Source: Sphingorhabdus rigui
Lineage (GTDB): Bacteria; Pseudomonadota; Alphaproteobacteria; Sphingomonadales; Sphingomonadaceae
Assembly (NCBI RefSeq): GCF_014196595.1
Contig: NZ_JACIEA010000001.1
Span: 1,358,546 to 1,422,545, forward strand
DNA: 64,000 bases
Reading direction: 5' to 3'
Numbering within the stretch: position 1 is the first letter of the stretch; each line of letters opens with the position of its first letter. The translations under genes were made by a program, and so were the position numbers. Positions 29,648 to 40,009 of this stretch are shown here, one piece after another. Below the pieces are notes generated by a model. The model ran no database searches, had not been told where the DNA came from, and worked only from the letters and a program-made list of their open reading frames with translations.

Positions 29648-31678
29648 ATGTCCAGCATGGTAAAGCATCTCATTTCGGCATCTATGCTGATAATTCCGTT
29701 TTCGACCGCTGTGGCGGCCCAACAAAGTGATGGCATAACTTGGCAGCGCGGTACGGGAGGCTCCCCTGCTGCTGCGCCCACTGCGCAAATGCCTCAGGTC
29801 CCGGCGGTGCAATATGACCCAAGCGAGGGCCAAGTCCCTGCCGCATTGCAGCGTTGGAAAATGCTCAGCGCGTCCGCCAATTTCAGCTTTGGTGAATATG
29901 CGTCATTTTTGATGCGCTATCCCGATTGGCCAAATAGCGATGAGATGCGCAAGAACGCAGAACAGGCGATCAATCCTTTGTCATCGTCTCCCAGTCAGGT
30001 TGTGGCGTTTTTTGACCGCTTACCCCCCCTCACCAACGCGGGGCGCGCAAGGTTCGCAATTGCACTCGACGCGTCGGGCGACAAATCGCGCGCGGAAGCA
30101 CAAGCGCGCGCGGCATGGCGCGGCGGTGCCCTTAACGATGACGACGAAGCGCGCATGTTCCGCATCGCCGGCAAGTATTTTACGTCCGCTGACCATGACG
30201 CCCGCGTTGACCGCTTATTATGGTCGGGCTCAACCCGTGGCGCAGAACGCTGGATAGCCTACACATCCCCGCAACGTCGCCCCGCCTTTGTTGCCGCGCT
30301 TGCCACGCGCCTAAAAGCCCCTGATGCCGATCAAAAGGTTCAGGACGCTGGATCACTCGCCAACAGTGAAGCGAGCCTAATCGCCGCCAGAGCAGACTCC
30401 ATGCGGTCCTCGGGTAACAGCATCGGTGCGCGCGAATTGCTGGCGAACCGCGCCAATCTTGCTGCGCAGGCACCTGTTCTGAAGGACTGGTATCAATTGC
30501 TGCTAACGCATGCGCAGGCAGCCGCGAATGACGGCCAATATGATATCGCGTACCGCATAGCGTCACGCGTTGACGACGCAACGCCGCGTGGACTTGTCAT
30601 GGTCGATCAAGATATCGCCACACGTGATCGCTATACCAGCCTGACATGGCTTGCTGGCATGACGGCGATGGAAAGGCTTGGCCGCCCTGGTGATGCCGTT
30701 GCTATGTTCGAACGTTATGCGTCCGCTGCAAAATCGGCGCAAACCCGATCAAAAGGGTTGCACTTTGCTGGCAAAGCCGCGGCAAAGGCCGGAGACCAAG
30801 CGTCAGCGACACGCTATCATGAACAAGCCGCCGCTTATTATGAGAGCTTTTTTGGCCAGTTGTCGCTTGAACAGTTGCGGCGTCCCATGCCCCCAGTGCC
30901 GCGCATCACCCCCGCCGCACCCGTTTTGGCAGAAGGCGATGTACCGGCAGTCTATTTGGCCGCAGCCCTCGCCTCCAAATATGGAAGTTGGAAGGACCAA
31001 AGCAATTTCTTCAGGGCCATTGCGCGGAACGCCAAGGATCCGGATGATTTTGCCACGGCCATTGGCCTTTCCCAAAAATTGGGCCGTCCTGATCTTGCGG
31101 TAATGGCGGGTCGCAGCGCCCGATCGGCAGGCATTTCTGAGCTTTTGGGAAACAGCTATCCAACGGTCAATATTCCCGCCGCGCATCACCAGACATGGAC
31201 GCTTGCCCATGCGATCATGCGGCAGGAAAGCCAGTTTGACCGGGCGGCGGAAAGCCACGCAGGTGCACGCGGCCTGATGCAGCTCATGCCAGGCACCGCG
31301 CGCGAGACGTCAGGCAAAATCGCGATGGCATATCGCCCCGAAGCGTTGACCGTAGATACAGATTACAACATCGCCCTTGGCGCGACATATATCGAACGCA
31401 TGCTGAATTATTTCAACGGAAGCTACCCCCTCGCAATTGCCGCGTACAATGGCGGCCCCGGCAATGTGAACAAATGGCTGAAGGCTTATGGTGACCCGCG
31501 TACGGGCAGCATCGGCATGATGGAATGGATCGAAAAAATCCCGCTGAGCGAGACCCGCGATTATGTTTACCGCGTGCTGGAAAATGCGGTGATGTACGAT
31601 CATCTCCACCCCGAACGCGCGCGCGTGCGGTCGGCAACGCCGCTCAGCACATATCTGGGCAAATCAAGCCCGGGGTGA
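29648..31678 (+). CDS. Soluble lytic murein transglycosylase (SLT domain)
   Basis: A periplasmic cell-wall lytic enzyme of 676 residues. It has a signal peptide (cleavage near TAVAAQQ), a long alpha-superhelical region (about 50-480) like the Slt70 doughnut, and a C-terminal SLT domain with the catalytic Glu in AHAIMRQESQFD, then ARGLMQLMPGTA and AAYNGGPGNVNKW. It cleaves glycan strands to 1,6-anhydro-muropeptides. GGGG 8 nt upstream supports the ATG at 29648; a second ATG at 29657 is possible. It is divergent from dapA, a cell-wall precursor gene. Confidence 0.93.
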   Translation: MSSMVKHLISASMLIIPFSTAVAAQQSDGITWQRGTGGSPAAAPTAQMPQVPAVQYDPSEGQVPAALQRWKMLSASANFSFGEYASFLMRYPDWPNSDEMRKNAEQAINPLSSSPSQVVAFFDRLPPLTNAGRARFAIALDASGDKSRAEAQARAAWRGGALNDDDEARMFRIAGKYFTSADHDARVDRLLWSGSTRGAERWIAYTSPQRRPAFVAALATRLKAPDADQKVQDAGSLANSEASLIAARADSMRSSGNSIGARELLANRANLAAQAPVLKDWYQLLLTHAQAAANDGQYDIAYRIASRVDDATPRGLVMVDQDIATRDRYTSLTWLAGMTAMERLGRPGDAVAMFERYASAAKSAQTRSKGLHFAGKAAAKAGDQASATRYHEQAAAYYESFFGQLSLEQLRRPMPPVPRITPAAPVLAEGDVPAVYLAAALASKYGSWKDQSNFFRAIARNAKDPDDFATAIGLSQKLGRPDLAVMAGRSARSAGISELLGNSYPTVNIPAAHHQTWTLAHAIMRQESQFDRAAESHAGARGLMQLMPGTARETSGKIAMAYRPEALTVDTDYNIALGATYIERMLNYFNGSYPLAIAAYNGGPGNVNKWLKAYGDPRTGSIGMMEWIEKIPLSETRDYVYRVLENAVMYDHLHPERARVRSATPLSTYLGKSSPG

Positions 31679-31690
31679 CATAGAGGCGCT

Positions 31691-32176
31691 ATGGAGCGCA
31701 CGAACCCCATTACCCCTGTCGGATTCGCGGCCTTGCGCGCGCGGTATGAACAATTGTTCGCGGTCGAACGGCCAGCGGTTGTTGAAATCGTCCACTGGGC
31801 GGCGGGCAATGGCGACCGAAGCGAGAATGGCGACTATATTTACGGTCGGCAGAAGCTGCGCGCAATCGACCGTGAACTCGGCCAGCTTTCCAAGAAAATG
31901 AAAGTTGCAAAGGTCCTAGACCCGTCCAAGCAGGAAGACCGAGACCGCGTATTTTTCGGCGCGACGGTTACGTTGGCTGATATCGACGACGCGGAACGAA
32001 TCATTACGTTGGTCGGCGATGACGAAGCCAATGCAAGCCATGGCCGCATTGGATGGAACGCGCCGCTGGCCCGCGCCCTGCGCGGTGCGCGTGTGGGCGA
32101 TGTCAAAACGGTAACGTTGCCAACCGGGCCCAAAGAGTGGGAAGTCGTCGGGATCGCCTATCCAATAGGGGAATAG
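31691..32176 (+). CDS. greB: Transcription elongation factor GreB
   Basis: A GreA/GreB family protein of 161 residues. The N-terminal coiled coil carries the acidic tip NGDRSENGDYIYGRQKLR that stimulates RNA polymerase transcript cleavage. The C-terminal FKBP-like domain begins near DPSKQEDRDRVFFGA, the GreB-type linker. It begins 12 nt after the transglycosylase stop codon. Its last 19 nt overlap the convergent ppk2 gene. Confidence 0.94.
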   Translation: MERTNPITPVGFAALRARYEQLFAVERPAVVEIVHWAAGNGDRSENGDYIYGRQKLRAIDRELGQLSKKMKVAKVLDPSKQEDRDRVFFGATVTLADIDDAERIITLVGDDEANASHGRIGWNAPLARALRGARVGDVKTVTLPTGPKEWEVVGIAYPIGE

Positions 32177-32943
32177 CCGAATGTCTTTTCGGCCAGCGCG
32201 GCAATGTCTGGTTTGGTATCAGGGAAATTCTGCGGAACGCTTGCCTCCAGCGACTCCACAACATGCGTTAATGCAGCTATCCGTGCCGCTTTCTGGTTAT
32301 TGCCATCGATAACGGTCCACGGGGCCCAGTGCGTGTGGGTGCGCTTAAACATGTCCGCCAGCGCATCCATATAATCCGCGCGCCGTTCGCGATTTCGAAA
32401 GTCCTCTGCGGTCACTTTCCAGCGCTTGGCGGGGTCCTTGAGCCGCTCCATCAACACCTTATCCTGTGTTTCCTGTGTGACGTGGAAGAACAGCTTAATG
32501 ATTTTCGTGCCGATTTCGCACTGTCGCGACTCAAACTCATTAATCTCGTCATATCCACGTCGCCATTCTGCTTCGCTGCAGAATTTTTCGACGCGTTCGA
32601 CCAGCACACGGCCATAATGGCTTCGGTCCCAGATGCTGATTTCCCGGCTGCCGGGCAGCTTACTCCAAAAGCGCCAGAGGAAATGCTTGTCCTTTTCCTC
32701 TGCAGTGGGCGCTGAAACGGGATAGACATGATAATAACGCGGATCGAGCGTCGCCGTCATGCGCTTGATCGCGCCGCCCTTGCCAGCCGCGTCCCACCCT
32801 TCAATCACGATCAACGTGCGCGCATTGTGCAATATGTGCAGCGACTGCAGCCGCGAAAGACGGTCCTGCAGCGCTTTCAGGTCTTTGTCGTACGTCCCGC
32901 CGTATTTTTTACCGGACTCATAGTTTGATAGATCAATCGCCAT
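32158..32943 (-). CDS. ppk2: Polyphosphate kinase 2 family protein
   Basis: A PPK2 enzyme of 261 residues that moves phosphate between polyphosphate and nucleotides. Walker A lies in EGWDAAGKGGAIKRM, the lid and Walker B region reads SIWDRSHYGRVLVERVE, and a PLP-independent kinase fold is evident. A single-domain PPK2 may phosphorylate NDP or NMP; the class cannot be fixed from these motifs alone. It is convergent with greB and followed upstream by aspS on the same strand after a terminator. Confidence 0.93.
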   Translation of the reverse strand: MAIDLSNYESGKKYGGTYDKDLKALQDRLSRLQSLHILHNARTLIVIEGWDAAGKGGAIKRMTATLDPRYYHVYPVSAPTAEEKDKHFLWRFWSKLPGSREISIWDRSHYGRVLVERVEKFCSEAEWRRGYDEINEFESRQCEIGTKIIKLFFHVTQETQDKVLMERLKDPAKRWKVTAEDFRNRERRADYMDALADMFKRTHTHWAPWTVIDGNNQKAARIAALTHVVESLEASVPQNFPDTKPDIAALAEKTFGYSPIG

Positions 32944-32986
32944 CTAACGATTGCAGCACCTATTCGACCGTTAGACAAGACAAAGC

Positions 32987-33013
32987 AAAACGCTGTCCCC
33001 AAAAGGGACAGCG
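32987..33013 (-). terminator. Rho-independent terminator of aspS
   Basis: On the minus strand the stem CGCTGTCCC/GGGACAGCG with a short T-rich loop is followed by TTTTGCTTTG, 20 nt after the aspS stop codon. Confidence 0.88.
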
Positions 33014-33033
33014 CAATTGCGTCGGCCTATGCT

Positions 33034-34824
33034 TTACGATTGCGCTTTGGGCGGCTGTTCCACAACGCGAATGTTCAGCTCGCGCAGCTGCTTATGCTCG
33101 GCAGGTGACGGTGCGCCCATCAGCAGATCTTCCGCGCGCTGGTTCATCGGGAACAAGGTGATTTCACGCAAGTTCTGAACGCCGCACAGCAACATGACCA
33201 TCCGGTCGACGCCAGCTGCCATACCGCCATGTGGTGGGGCACCATATTGGAATGCCCGGTACATGCCGCCAAAACGATCCTCAACATCAGCCTGCGTCAA
33301 GCCAGTCAGTTCAAACGCCTTCACCATCAGATCGGGATGCTGGTTCCGGATGGAGCCAGAGGCGAGCTCATAACCGTTACAGACCATATCATATTGATAG
33401 GCTTTGATGGTGAGCGGATCCTGCGTCTGAAGCGCTTCGAGGCCACCTTGTGGCATCGAAAACGGGTTGTGGGCAAAATCGACCTTCTTGTCTTCCTCGC
33501 TCCATTCGTAAAACGGGAAGTCGATGATCCAGCAAAAGCGAAATGCGTCTTTTTCAATGAGATCAAGCTGCTCACCCGTGCGCGTGCGCGCGGCACCCGC
33601 CAGCTTGGCGGCTTGTTCTTCCTTGCCCGCAGCAAAGAAGCAACCATCGTCGGGGCCAAGGCCAATGGCGTCGTACAGCGCCTGCATACCTTCGTCGCCG
33701 TGGTTTTTGGCAATGGGGCCACCAAATTCGCCAGCCTTGCGGGTGACGTAGCCCAAGCCAGCATGGCCTTCGCTGCGCGCCCATTCATTCATATCGTCAA
33801 AGAACTTGCGGCTCTTTTCCGCTGTCTTTGGCGCAGGGATAGCGCGGACAACGCCGCCGCCTTCGACGATGCGTTCAAACAGGCCGAAGCCCGATTTGGT
33901 GAAATGGCTGGTCACGTCATGAATGATCAGCGGGTTGCGCAAATCGGGCTTGTCCGTGCCGTAATCCAGCATCGCTTTTGCATGGGGAATACGCGGGAAT
34001 TGGCCAGCTGGCGTGACGGTTTTGCCATCAGCAAATTTTTCAAAGACACCAGCCATTACTGGCTCCATCGTGTCCCAGACCTCTTCCTGCGTGACGAAGC
34101 TCATTTCCAGATCGAGCTGATAAAATTCGCCCGGCAAACGGTCAGCACGCGGGTCTTCATCACGGAAGCATGGTGCGATTTGGAAATAGCGGTCAAAGCC
34201 AGCGACCATCAGCAACTGCTTATACTGCTGCGGCGCCTGTGGCAGCGCGAAGAATTTGCCGGGGTGAATGCGGCTTGGCACGAGGAAATCGCGCGCGCCT
34301 TCCGGGCTGGATGCCGTCAGGATGGGCGTTGAATATTCGGTAAAGCCGATATCTTCCATACGGCGGCGCGTTTCGCGAATGATCTGCGTACGCTTGACGA
34401 TATTGGCGTGCAGCGTTTCGCGACGCAAATCGAGGAACCGGTATTTCAGGCGGGTTTCTTCTGGATATTCTTGCTCACCGGCAACGGGCAAAGGCAGTTC
34501 TTCAGACTTGCTGAGCACAACGACATTACGCGCGAAGACTTCGATCTGACCCGTGGGCAGGTTTGCGTTCACGGTGGCGGCACTGCGCGCCTTTACGTCG
34601 CCATCGATGGTGACAACGCTTTCAAGGCGCAATGCTTCGAGGATTGGCAAAGCGGGGCTGTCGCTATCGGCGACAATCTGCGTCATGCCGTAATGATCGC
34701 GCAAATCGACGAACAAAACGCCGCCATGGTCGCGCTTACGATGGACCCAGCCAGATAGGCGTACGGTTTCCCCCACGTGGGAATCGCGAAGTTCGGCGCA
34801 TTTGTGCGTGCGATAAGCGTGCAT
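33034..34824 (-). CDS. aspS: Aspartyl-tRNA synthetase
   Basis: A bacterial-type class II AspRS of 596 residues. The OB-fold anticodon-binding domain is at about 1-110 ([23 protein letters not shown]). Catalytic motif 2 ([10 protein letters not shown]) and motif 3 ([14 protein letters not shown]) are present, with a GAD insertion domain between. Alphaproteobacterial enzymes of this type can be non-discriminating and charge tRNA-Asn as well; that cannot be judged here. It ends at a clear terminator and is divergent from rnd. Confidence 0.97.
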   Translation of the reverse strand: MHAYRTHKCAELRDSHVGETVRLSGWVHRKRDHGGVLFVDLRDHYGMTQIVADSDSPALPILEALRLESVVTIDGDVKARSAATVNANLPTGQIEVFARNVVVLSKSEELPLPVAGEQEYPEETRLKYRFLDLRRETLHANIVKRTQIIRETRRRMEDIGFTEYSTPILTASSPEGARDFLVPSRIHPGKFFALPQAPQQYKQLLMVAGFDRYFQIAPCFRDEDPRADRLPGEFYQLDLEMSFVTQEEVWDTMEPVMAGVFEKFADGKTVTPAGQFPRIPHAKAMLDYGTDKPDLRNPLIIHDVTSHFTKSGFGLFERIVEGGGVVRAIPAPKTAEKSRKFFDDMNEWARSEGHAGLGYVTRKAGEFGGPIAKNHGDEGMQALYDAIGLGPDDGCFFAAGKEEQAAKLAGAARTRTGEQLDLIEKDAFRFCWIIDFPFYEWSEEDKKVDFAHNPFSMPQGGLEALQTQDPLTIKAYQYDMVCNGYELASGSIRNQHPDLMVKAFELTGLTQADVEDRFGGMYRAFQYGAPPHGGMAAGVDRMVMLLCGVQNLREITLFPMNQRAEDLLMGAPSPAEHKQLRELNIRVVEQPPKAQS

Positions 34825-34918
34825 TGTTCACTCAATTCAAAAAATCTGTGGAAAGGCCGCCTAACAACCGTGCAGGGGCACTTTGTCAAGTCGGGAATGG
34901 GTGCTACGGCGATGCGCA

Positions 34919-36103
34919 ATGCAGATTCATCCACTCATCTCCGATAGCAAACGTCTCGCCGAATTGTGCGCACGCCTTGCAAAATCCCCATTTGTTGCGG
35001 TTGATACCGAATTTATGCGGGAAAACACCTATTATCCGGATCTGTGCCTTGTGCAGCTGGCGGACACGCATGAGGCGGCGGCGATTGACCCAAAGGCCGA
35101 GGGGCTGGACCTCACGCCAATGCTCGACCTGCTCTGCGCGAATGACGACGTTCTCAAAGTCTTTCATGCCGGTGGGCAGGACATTGAAATATTCTTCAAC
35201 CTGACGGGCAAAACGCCCTACCCGATGTTTGACACCCAAATTGCGGCCATGGCGCTCGGTCAGGGTGAACAAATCGGCTATTCGAATCTGGTCGATCTGT
35301 GGATGGGCATTCAACTCGACAAGGGCGCGCGATTTACAGATTGGTCGCGCCGTCCGCTGGACAAGCGGCAAATCGATTATGCGATTGCCGATGTAACGCA
35401 TTTATCAGCGATATTTCCGATGATGCTGGAAAAGCTGAAGGTCACGGGCCGTGGTGCTTGGCTGAATGACGAAATGGAGCGCATTTCAGACGCGGCCAAC
35501 TATCGCAATGACCCGGAAAATGCCTGGTCCCGGATAAAGGTGCAATCGCGTAAGCCGGAGGTTTTGGGCCGACTGCAGGCCATGGCCGCATGGCGCGAAA
35601 AGGAAGCGCAGCGTAAGAATATCCCGCGCGGGCGCATCATGAAAGACGAAACGCTTGCCGATATTGCCGCGCATCCGCCCAAGACGCAGGCTGATTTGCC
35701 CAAGGTGCGCGGACTATCCCCTGCTTGGCGCGACAATGACATTGGCGCGCGGTTGATCGCGGTTATCGAAGCAAGCCAGCCCATGGCACGCGACGACATG
35801 CCCGACCGCGGCAGATCGTCGCCCGGCGGTGGTAAAGACGGATCACTTGTCGCGGACCTGTTGAAGCTGTTGCTCAAAATCCGTTCGCGCGAAATCAATG
35901 TCGCGCCGCGCCTCATCGTACGGACCGAAGAACTGGAACGGTTGGCTGCGGGTGAGCGCGATGACCTAGAAGTCCTGACGGGATGGCGGTTTGAACAGTT
36001 CGGCCGCGATGCGCTTGATCTGGTCGAAGGCAGGCTGGCGTTCGCAGTGGTGAACGGGAAACTGAAAATGACCCACACCCAAGAAGAAGAGATGGTCCGC
36101 TAA
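34919..36103 (+). CDS. rnd: Ribonuclease D
   Basis: A 3'-5' exoribonuclease of the DEDD family that matures tRNA 3' ends, 394 residues. VAVDTEFMRENTYYP (DxE motif), VFHAGGQDIEIFF and the later ADVTHLSAIFPMM with YxxxD form the active site. One or two HRDC domains follow (about 210-290). I chose the ATG at 34919 (MQIHPLISDSKRLAELC); a TTG at 34883 would add 12 residues without family support. Divergent from aspS. Confidence 0.94.
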   Translation: MQIHPLISDSKRLAELCARLAKSPFVAVDTEFMRENTYYPDLCLVQLADTHEAAAIDPKAEGLDLTPMLDLLCANDDVLKVFHAGGQDIEIFFNLTGKTPYPMFDTQIAAMALGQGEQIGYSNLVDLWMGIQLDKGARFTDWSRRPLDKRQIDYAIADVTHLSAIFPMMLEKLKVTGRGAWLNDEMERISDAANYRNDPENAWSRIKVQSRKPEVLGRLQAMAAWREKEAQRKNIPRGRIMKDETLADIAAHPPKTQADLPKVRGLSPAWRDNDIGARLIAVIEASQPMARDDMPDRGRSSPGGGKDGSLVADLLKLLLKIRSREINVAPRLIVRTEELERLAAGERDDLEVLTGWRFEQFGRDALDLVEGRLAFAVVNGKLKMTHTQEEEMVR

Positions 36104-36133
36104 TCGGACAATATACAACGCCTTCGGTTGGAA

Positions 36134-36718
36134 TTAGCTTTCGAGAACCTTCTTTACCAAGCTGAGATTGACCGGGGCATTTTCCGCCAGCGCCAGCGCA
36201 TTTGCTGACCGTGCAAATTTTTCGATTGCACCATAACTCCGCTCAATTCGGCGCTTTACGTAGCTTAAAGCATCAATGCTGATTGCAGCCCCGCGATCAG
36301 CGAGCTGTTTTTGAATCAATTGTTCAATCATTTCATCGTCGGGCGGCCCAATGTCGAGCAGCAATGCAGAGCCCAGACGCGATTGCAGGTCGGGCAATGT
36401 GATGTTCCACTCCGCCGGCTGCCAACGCGAGATAAGCAACAATGGGACGCCGCTTTCCTGCGACCGGTTCCATGCGTTAAACAAGGTTTCCGCCGGACTT
36501 GCCTCCGCGTCATCAATGACCGTGCCGTTTTGCCCCGAAAAATAGCGCGCCATGAGGGATTTCCCCGAGCGTGCGGGACCAGTCAAAATCGCACAGCGTT
36601 TGGCCCATCCAGATGCGCTCGAAAGCCCGGCAAAAGCGGTCGCATTGGATTGCGTAATGATCAGGCTGGACGATGCGCCGCTGCGCAGTTCGTCCAATGG
36701 CAAAGCAATTTGGCGCAT
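36134..36718 (-). CDS. hdaA: DnaA-related regulator HdaA
   Basis: An Hda-type short DnaA homologue of 194 residues. It keeps the AAA+ core with Walker A GPARSGKSL (about 47-55) and lacks the DnaA DNA-binding domain. In Caulobacter HdaA, with the beta clamp, triggers ATP hydrolysis by DnaA after initiation. The N-terminal MRQIALPLDELR resembles the clamp-binding Q-x-x-L-P/F motif, which fits this role. It ends 30 nt from the convergent rnd stop codon. Confidence 0.88.
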   Translation of the reverse strand: MRQIALPLDELRSGASSSLIITQSNATAFAGLSSASGWAKRCAILTGPARSGKSLMARYFSGQNGTVIDDAEASPAETLFNAWNRSQESGVPLLLISRWQPAEWNITLPDLQSRLGSALLLDIGPPDDEMIEQLIQKQLADRGAAISIDALSYVKRRIERSYGAIEKFARSANALALAENAPVNLSLVKKVLES

Positions 36719-36736
36719 AATGTCAGATGCTGGTGC

Positions 36737-37795
36737 TCATGGCCGTGGTGACGGCGGTGTTGGCGCACCAGAATTGCGCGCAGGTTCTGCTTCTTGCAAC
36801 ACCGATCTTACCACATCATCCAAAGACTGGCGCGCAGGCTCTGCCCCATCGACAACCGACAGGTCTTCCACTTCGCCTTCCAATTCCTCTTCCTCGACCA
36901 CTTCGGGTTCAAGGACGAGCGAGGCATCTGCCCGCAATCGGCCAGAGGCGAGCGCGGACTGGAACAGTTGGTCCATCTTAATGACCGCCTGATCCATCAT
37001 GCTCGGAATGCCAGCGCTGTTGGCAACACGCAGGGTGAACGACCCAAGATATTTGTTATCCGGCCCATAACGCGCAGAAAATCGTCCAATAATCGGGCCA
37101 CCGGGCCATTGCCGTTCGATGCGTGCTATCGGGATGATCACGTCAGCCGCACCAAATTGGTCGAGGATTGTGCGCCACCAAATGCGGCTGCGACGGTCTT
37201 TCTGACCCGCGTTCAGCAGCAGTGATTCGCCGCCTGCCCCGCTTGGACGCACATAATCTATCGTGCTGTCAGCGGTGCGATATTTGGCCCAGCTGCGCTG
37301 CCATGATGTGCGCTGTTCAAATACCGTCGGCGCACCTGCCGAATAGGTAACAGGTAACAATAATAACGGCGCAGAACGACGCGCCACACCGCTGACGCCC
37401 AGCAATTGGCCGGCGCGGGCGCGGTCAAACAATACGCCAAGCTTGGCCACATAACGGCGTGGGCCAATCTGTTCCTGCTCAACCACGATTGCGGCGACGA
37501 TGCCGTCCAACGTCGAATCGGATAGGCCAGCGCCAACCGTTCCATGGGTTTTGCGCCACAATGCCGACCAGGCAATCCGCTGCGCCTGTTCCCAACCCTT
37601 TTGCCGGGCTTCAAACGCATTATTGCCGACGACATTCACGGAGACGCCGGTAACTTCAAAATCACCAGCACTTGCGATTGGCGCAATGCCGCGCTTTGGC
37701 CCTTCGATTTGCGCGGCAACGATTCCGCCACCGATCAGCGCCAAAGGCAAGCCAATCGCTGCAATCTGAAACCATTTTCCGCGAGAATTTGTCAT
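36737..37795 (-). CDS. DUF2066 domain protein
   Basis: A probable exported or inner-membrane-anchored protein of about 352 residues. One hydrophobic segment (about 8-24) follows a basic start. The pattern FEVTGVSVNVVGNNAFEARQ, with repeated Ala/Arg positions, then ARAGQLLGVSGV, fits DUF2066, a family of unknown function often found near hda and purM. The last 60 residues are acidic and proline-rich (EEEELEGEVEDL) and probably disordered. AGGTG before the ATG at 37795 supports that start; an in-frame ATG at 37816 is also possible. It is divergent from purM and 18 nt upstream of hdaA. Confidence 0.8.
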   Translation of the reverse strand: MTNSRGKWFQIAAIGLPLALIGGGIVAAQIEGPKRGIAPIASAGDFEVTGVSVNVVGNNAFEARQKGWEQAQRIAWSALWRKTHGTVGAGLSDSTLDGIVAAIVVEQEQIGPRRYVAKLGVLFDRARAGQLLGVSGVARRSAPLLLLPVTYSAGAPTVFEQRTSWQRSWAKYRTADSTIDYVRPSGAGGESLLLNAGQKDRRSRIWWRTILDQFGAADVIIPIARIERQWPGGPIIGRFSARYGPDNKYLGSFTLRVANSAGIPSMMDQAVIKMDQLFQSALASGRLRADASLVLEPEVVEEEELEGEVEDLSVVDGAEPARQSLDDVVRSVLQEAEPARNSGAPTPPSPRP

Positions 37796-37856
37796 TAACG
37801 CACCTTTAGGCGACATAGACGTGGAATTCCAACCCTGTTCTCGCTAACGGCGACAA

Positions 37857-38963
37857 ATGGACGCAAAAGAACAGAAGCCCGAATCTTACACCTATGCCAA
37901 GGCCGGTGTTTCCATTGAAACCGGTAACGCGCTCGTGCGCGCGATTGCGCCGCTGGCGAAATCGACCCGACGCGCTGGCGCAGATGCCGATCTTGGTGGA
38001 TTTGGCGGGTTTTTCGACCTCAAGGCCGCTGGCTTTAATGACCCACTTCTGGTCGCCGCAAATGATGGCGTCGGAACGAAGCTGAAACTGGCCATCGAAT
38101 CCGGTCGCCATGAAGGCGTCGGTATTGACCTTGTCGCGATGTGCGTAAATGACTTGATCGTACAAGGCGCAGAGCCGCTTTTCTTCCTTGATTATTATGC
38201 CACCGGCAAACTCGACAACGCGGTGGCCACATCTGTTGTCGCCAGCATTGCCGAAGGCTGCAAACAAGCCGGCTGCGCGCTGATTGGCGGCGAGACCGCG
38301 GAAATGCCGGGCATGTATTCCGAAGGCGACTATGACCTTGCCGGTTTCTGCGTTGGCGCGGTGGAACGCGACCAGGTGCTGACGGCAGATAAGGTCGCGG
38401 CGGGCGACGTCATTTTGGGCCTTGCATCATCCGGCGTGCATTCCAACGGTTTCTCGCTGGTTCGGCGGCTTGCCGCAGACAAGGGCTGGAAACTCGACCG
38501 TCCGGCCATTTTCGACCAGAATGTCATTCTGATCGACGCACTCATGGCGCCGACCCGCATCTACGTAAAATCGCTGCTGCCGATGGTCCGCACCGGCAAA
38601 ATCCACGCGATGGCGCATATTACGGGCGGTGGCTTGCTTGAGAATATCCCGCGTATCCTGCCGGACGGTTTGCACGCACATGTCGATGCAGACGCATGGC
38701 AACAACCGCGCTTGATGGCATTCTTGCAAGCCCAAGGTCATATAGAGCCCGAGGAAATGGCCCGCACATTCAACTGCGGCATCGGCATGGCGGTGGTTGT
38801 CGCTGAAACCGAAGTCGCGGGCGTAACCGCTGCACTTGAGGCCGCAGGAGAGACCGTGTTCCGCATTGGACATATTGCAGCGGGTGAAAAAGGCTGCACG
38901 GTTGCCGGCAGCATCGAAACCTGGAGCGCCAAAGCCGATTGGACTGCGACGCATCATGGCTAA
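37857..38963 (+). CDS. purM: Phosphoribosylformylglycinamidine cyclo-ligase
   Basis: AIR synthetase, fifth step of purine synthesis, 368 residues. Visible are [12 protein letters not shown] near the N-terminus, [11 protein letters not shown], the ATP loop [20 protein letters not shown] and [13 protein letters not shown]. The stop codon lies 8 nt inside purN, the next enzyme of formyl-glycinamide metabolism, so the two are translationally coupled. Confidence 0.97.
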   Translation: MDAKEQKPESYTYAKAGVSIETGNALVRAIAPLAKSTRRAGADADLGGFGGFFDLKAAGFNDPLLVAANDGVGTKLKLAIESGRHEGVGIDLVAMCVNDLIVQGAEPLFFLDYYATGKLDNAVATSVVASIAEGCKQAGCALIGGETAEMPGMYSEGDYDLAGFCVGAVERDQVLTADKVAAGDVILGLASSGVHSNGFSLVRRLAADKGWKLDRPAIFDQNVILIDALMAPTRIYVKSLLPMVRTGKIHAMAHITGGGLLENIPRILPDGLHAHVDADAWQQPRLMAFLQAQGHIEPEEMARTFNCGIGMAVVVAETEVAGVTAALEAAGETVFRIGHIAAGEKGCTVAGSIETWSAKADWTATHHG

Positions 38964-39906
38964 GGCGCGTGTTGCGGTCCTTATTTCCGGCGGCGGCACC
39001 AATATGGCGGCGTTGTTATATGCCGCAAAACGCCCCGACAGCCCATATGAAGTTGTTCTGGTCGCCAGCAACAATCCCGACGCCGAAGGGTTGAAGCTTG
39101 CACAAGCCGAAGGTGTCGCCACGTTTGCACAATCGCACGTTGGTCTTAAGCGGGCCGACCATGACGACATAATGCATAATCACATTACCAAAGCGGGGGC
39201 GGCTTATGTCGCGCTTGCGGGATATATGCGGATATTGAGCGGAAACTTCGTCGAAAAATGGGACGGCCGGATGCTAAATATCCACCCATCCCTATTGCCC
39301 AAATATACCGGGCTACACACCCACCAGCGCGCGATTGACGCAGGCGACAGTATCGCTGGTTGCAGCGTCCACCTTGTCACTGCCGACCTTGATGAAGGCC
39401 CCCTTCTTGGCCAGATGGAAGTCGCCGTTTTGCCTAATGACACCGCCGATTCATTGGCGGAGCGCGTCAAGATAGCCGAGCATCAATTATATCCGCGGAC
39501 GCTGGCCGACTATGTTTCGCGGGCAACAAGCCCCGATTATCTGACATCAAAAGTACGCGAAATCGCGCTGGCCCAGCCGGAAGCCGATGAAGTGGTGTCG
39601 CATGGAATGCCATGCTTTGGCATCGTCGGCGGCAAGAAATTCGCATATGTTTCCATCGACCATCATGGCGACGGAAAAATCGCGCTTTTGGTCAAAATTA
39701 GCGGCGTCGAAGAACAGGCGATGCTGATCGATAGCGACGCCGAGCGTTACTATCGCCCCGCTTATTTCGGCGATGGCTGGGTAGGCATACGGCTCGACCT
39801 GGGCGATACCGATTGGGACCATATCGGCGAATGGATCGCCAAAAGCTGGCGCGCAGTTGCGCCAAAAAAGCTTACGAAATTTCTGGATATACTCGGCTCG
39901 GCCTAA
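38956..39906 (+). CDS. purN: GAR formyltransferase PurN fused to a C-terminal MmcQ/YjbR-like domain
   Basis: Residues 1-190 are a complete GAR transformylase: [17 protein letters not shown] at the N-terminus, catalytic Asn108 and His110 in [12 protein letters not shown], and Asp146 in [12 protein letters not shown]. PurN usually ends near 200 residues, but the frame continues without a break to 316. Residues about 195-311 look like a YjbR/MmcQ (DUF419) domain: [29 protein letters not shown], then [11 protein letters not shown] and WRAVAPKKL. The role of the added domain is unknown. The ATG at 38956 gives the family N-terminus and overlaps purM by 8 nt; an in-frame ATG 120 nt upstream lies inside purM. 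Confidence 0.92.
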   Translation: MAKARVAVLISGGGTNMAALLYAAKRPDSPYEVVLVASNNPDAEGLKLAQAEGVATFAQSHVGLKRADHDDIMHNHITKAGAAYVALAGYMRILSGNFVEKWDGRMLNIHPSLLPKYTGLHTHQRAIDAGDSIAGCSVHLVTADLDEGPLLGQMEVAVLPNDTADSLAERVKIAEHQLYPRTLADYVSRATSPDYLTSKVREIALAQPEADEVVSHGMPCFGIVGGKKFAYVSIDHHGDGKIALLVKISGVEEQAMLIDSDAERYYRPAYFGDGWVGIRLDLGDTDWDHIGEWIAKSWRAVAPKKLTKFLDILGSA

Positions 39907-39954
39907 TCGGTTGCAGGGTCCATAGGCTTTTTCGAACCGCCAAGTTAGGAACAT

Positions 39955-39987
39955 TGACACCAAGCACGAGCTTCGCGCTTGGTGTCA
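39955..39987. terminator. Hairpin between convergent purN and ndk
   Basis: The 11-bp perfect inverted repeat TGACACCAAGC/GCTTGGTGTCA lies between the two convergent stop codons. T-tracts on both sides are weak, so it may act as a bidirectional terminator or a transcript-stabilising hairpin. Confidence 0.65.
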
Positions 39988-40009
39988 GATAATCTTAGAT
40001 CGATCGGGT

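Noticed and set aside
33229-34332. 367-codon open frame opposite aspS
   Set aside because: Antisense shadow of aspS; no domain features.
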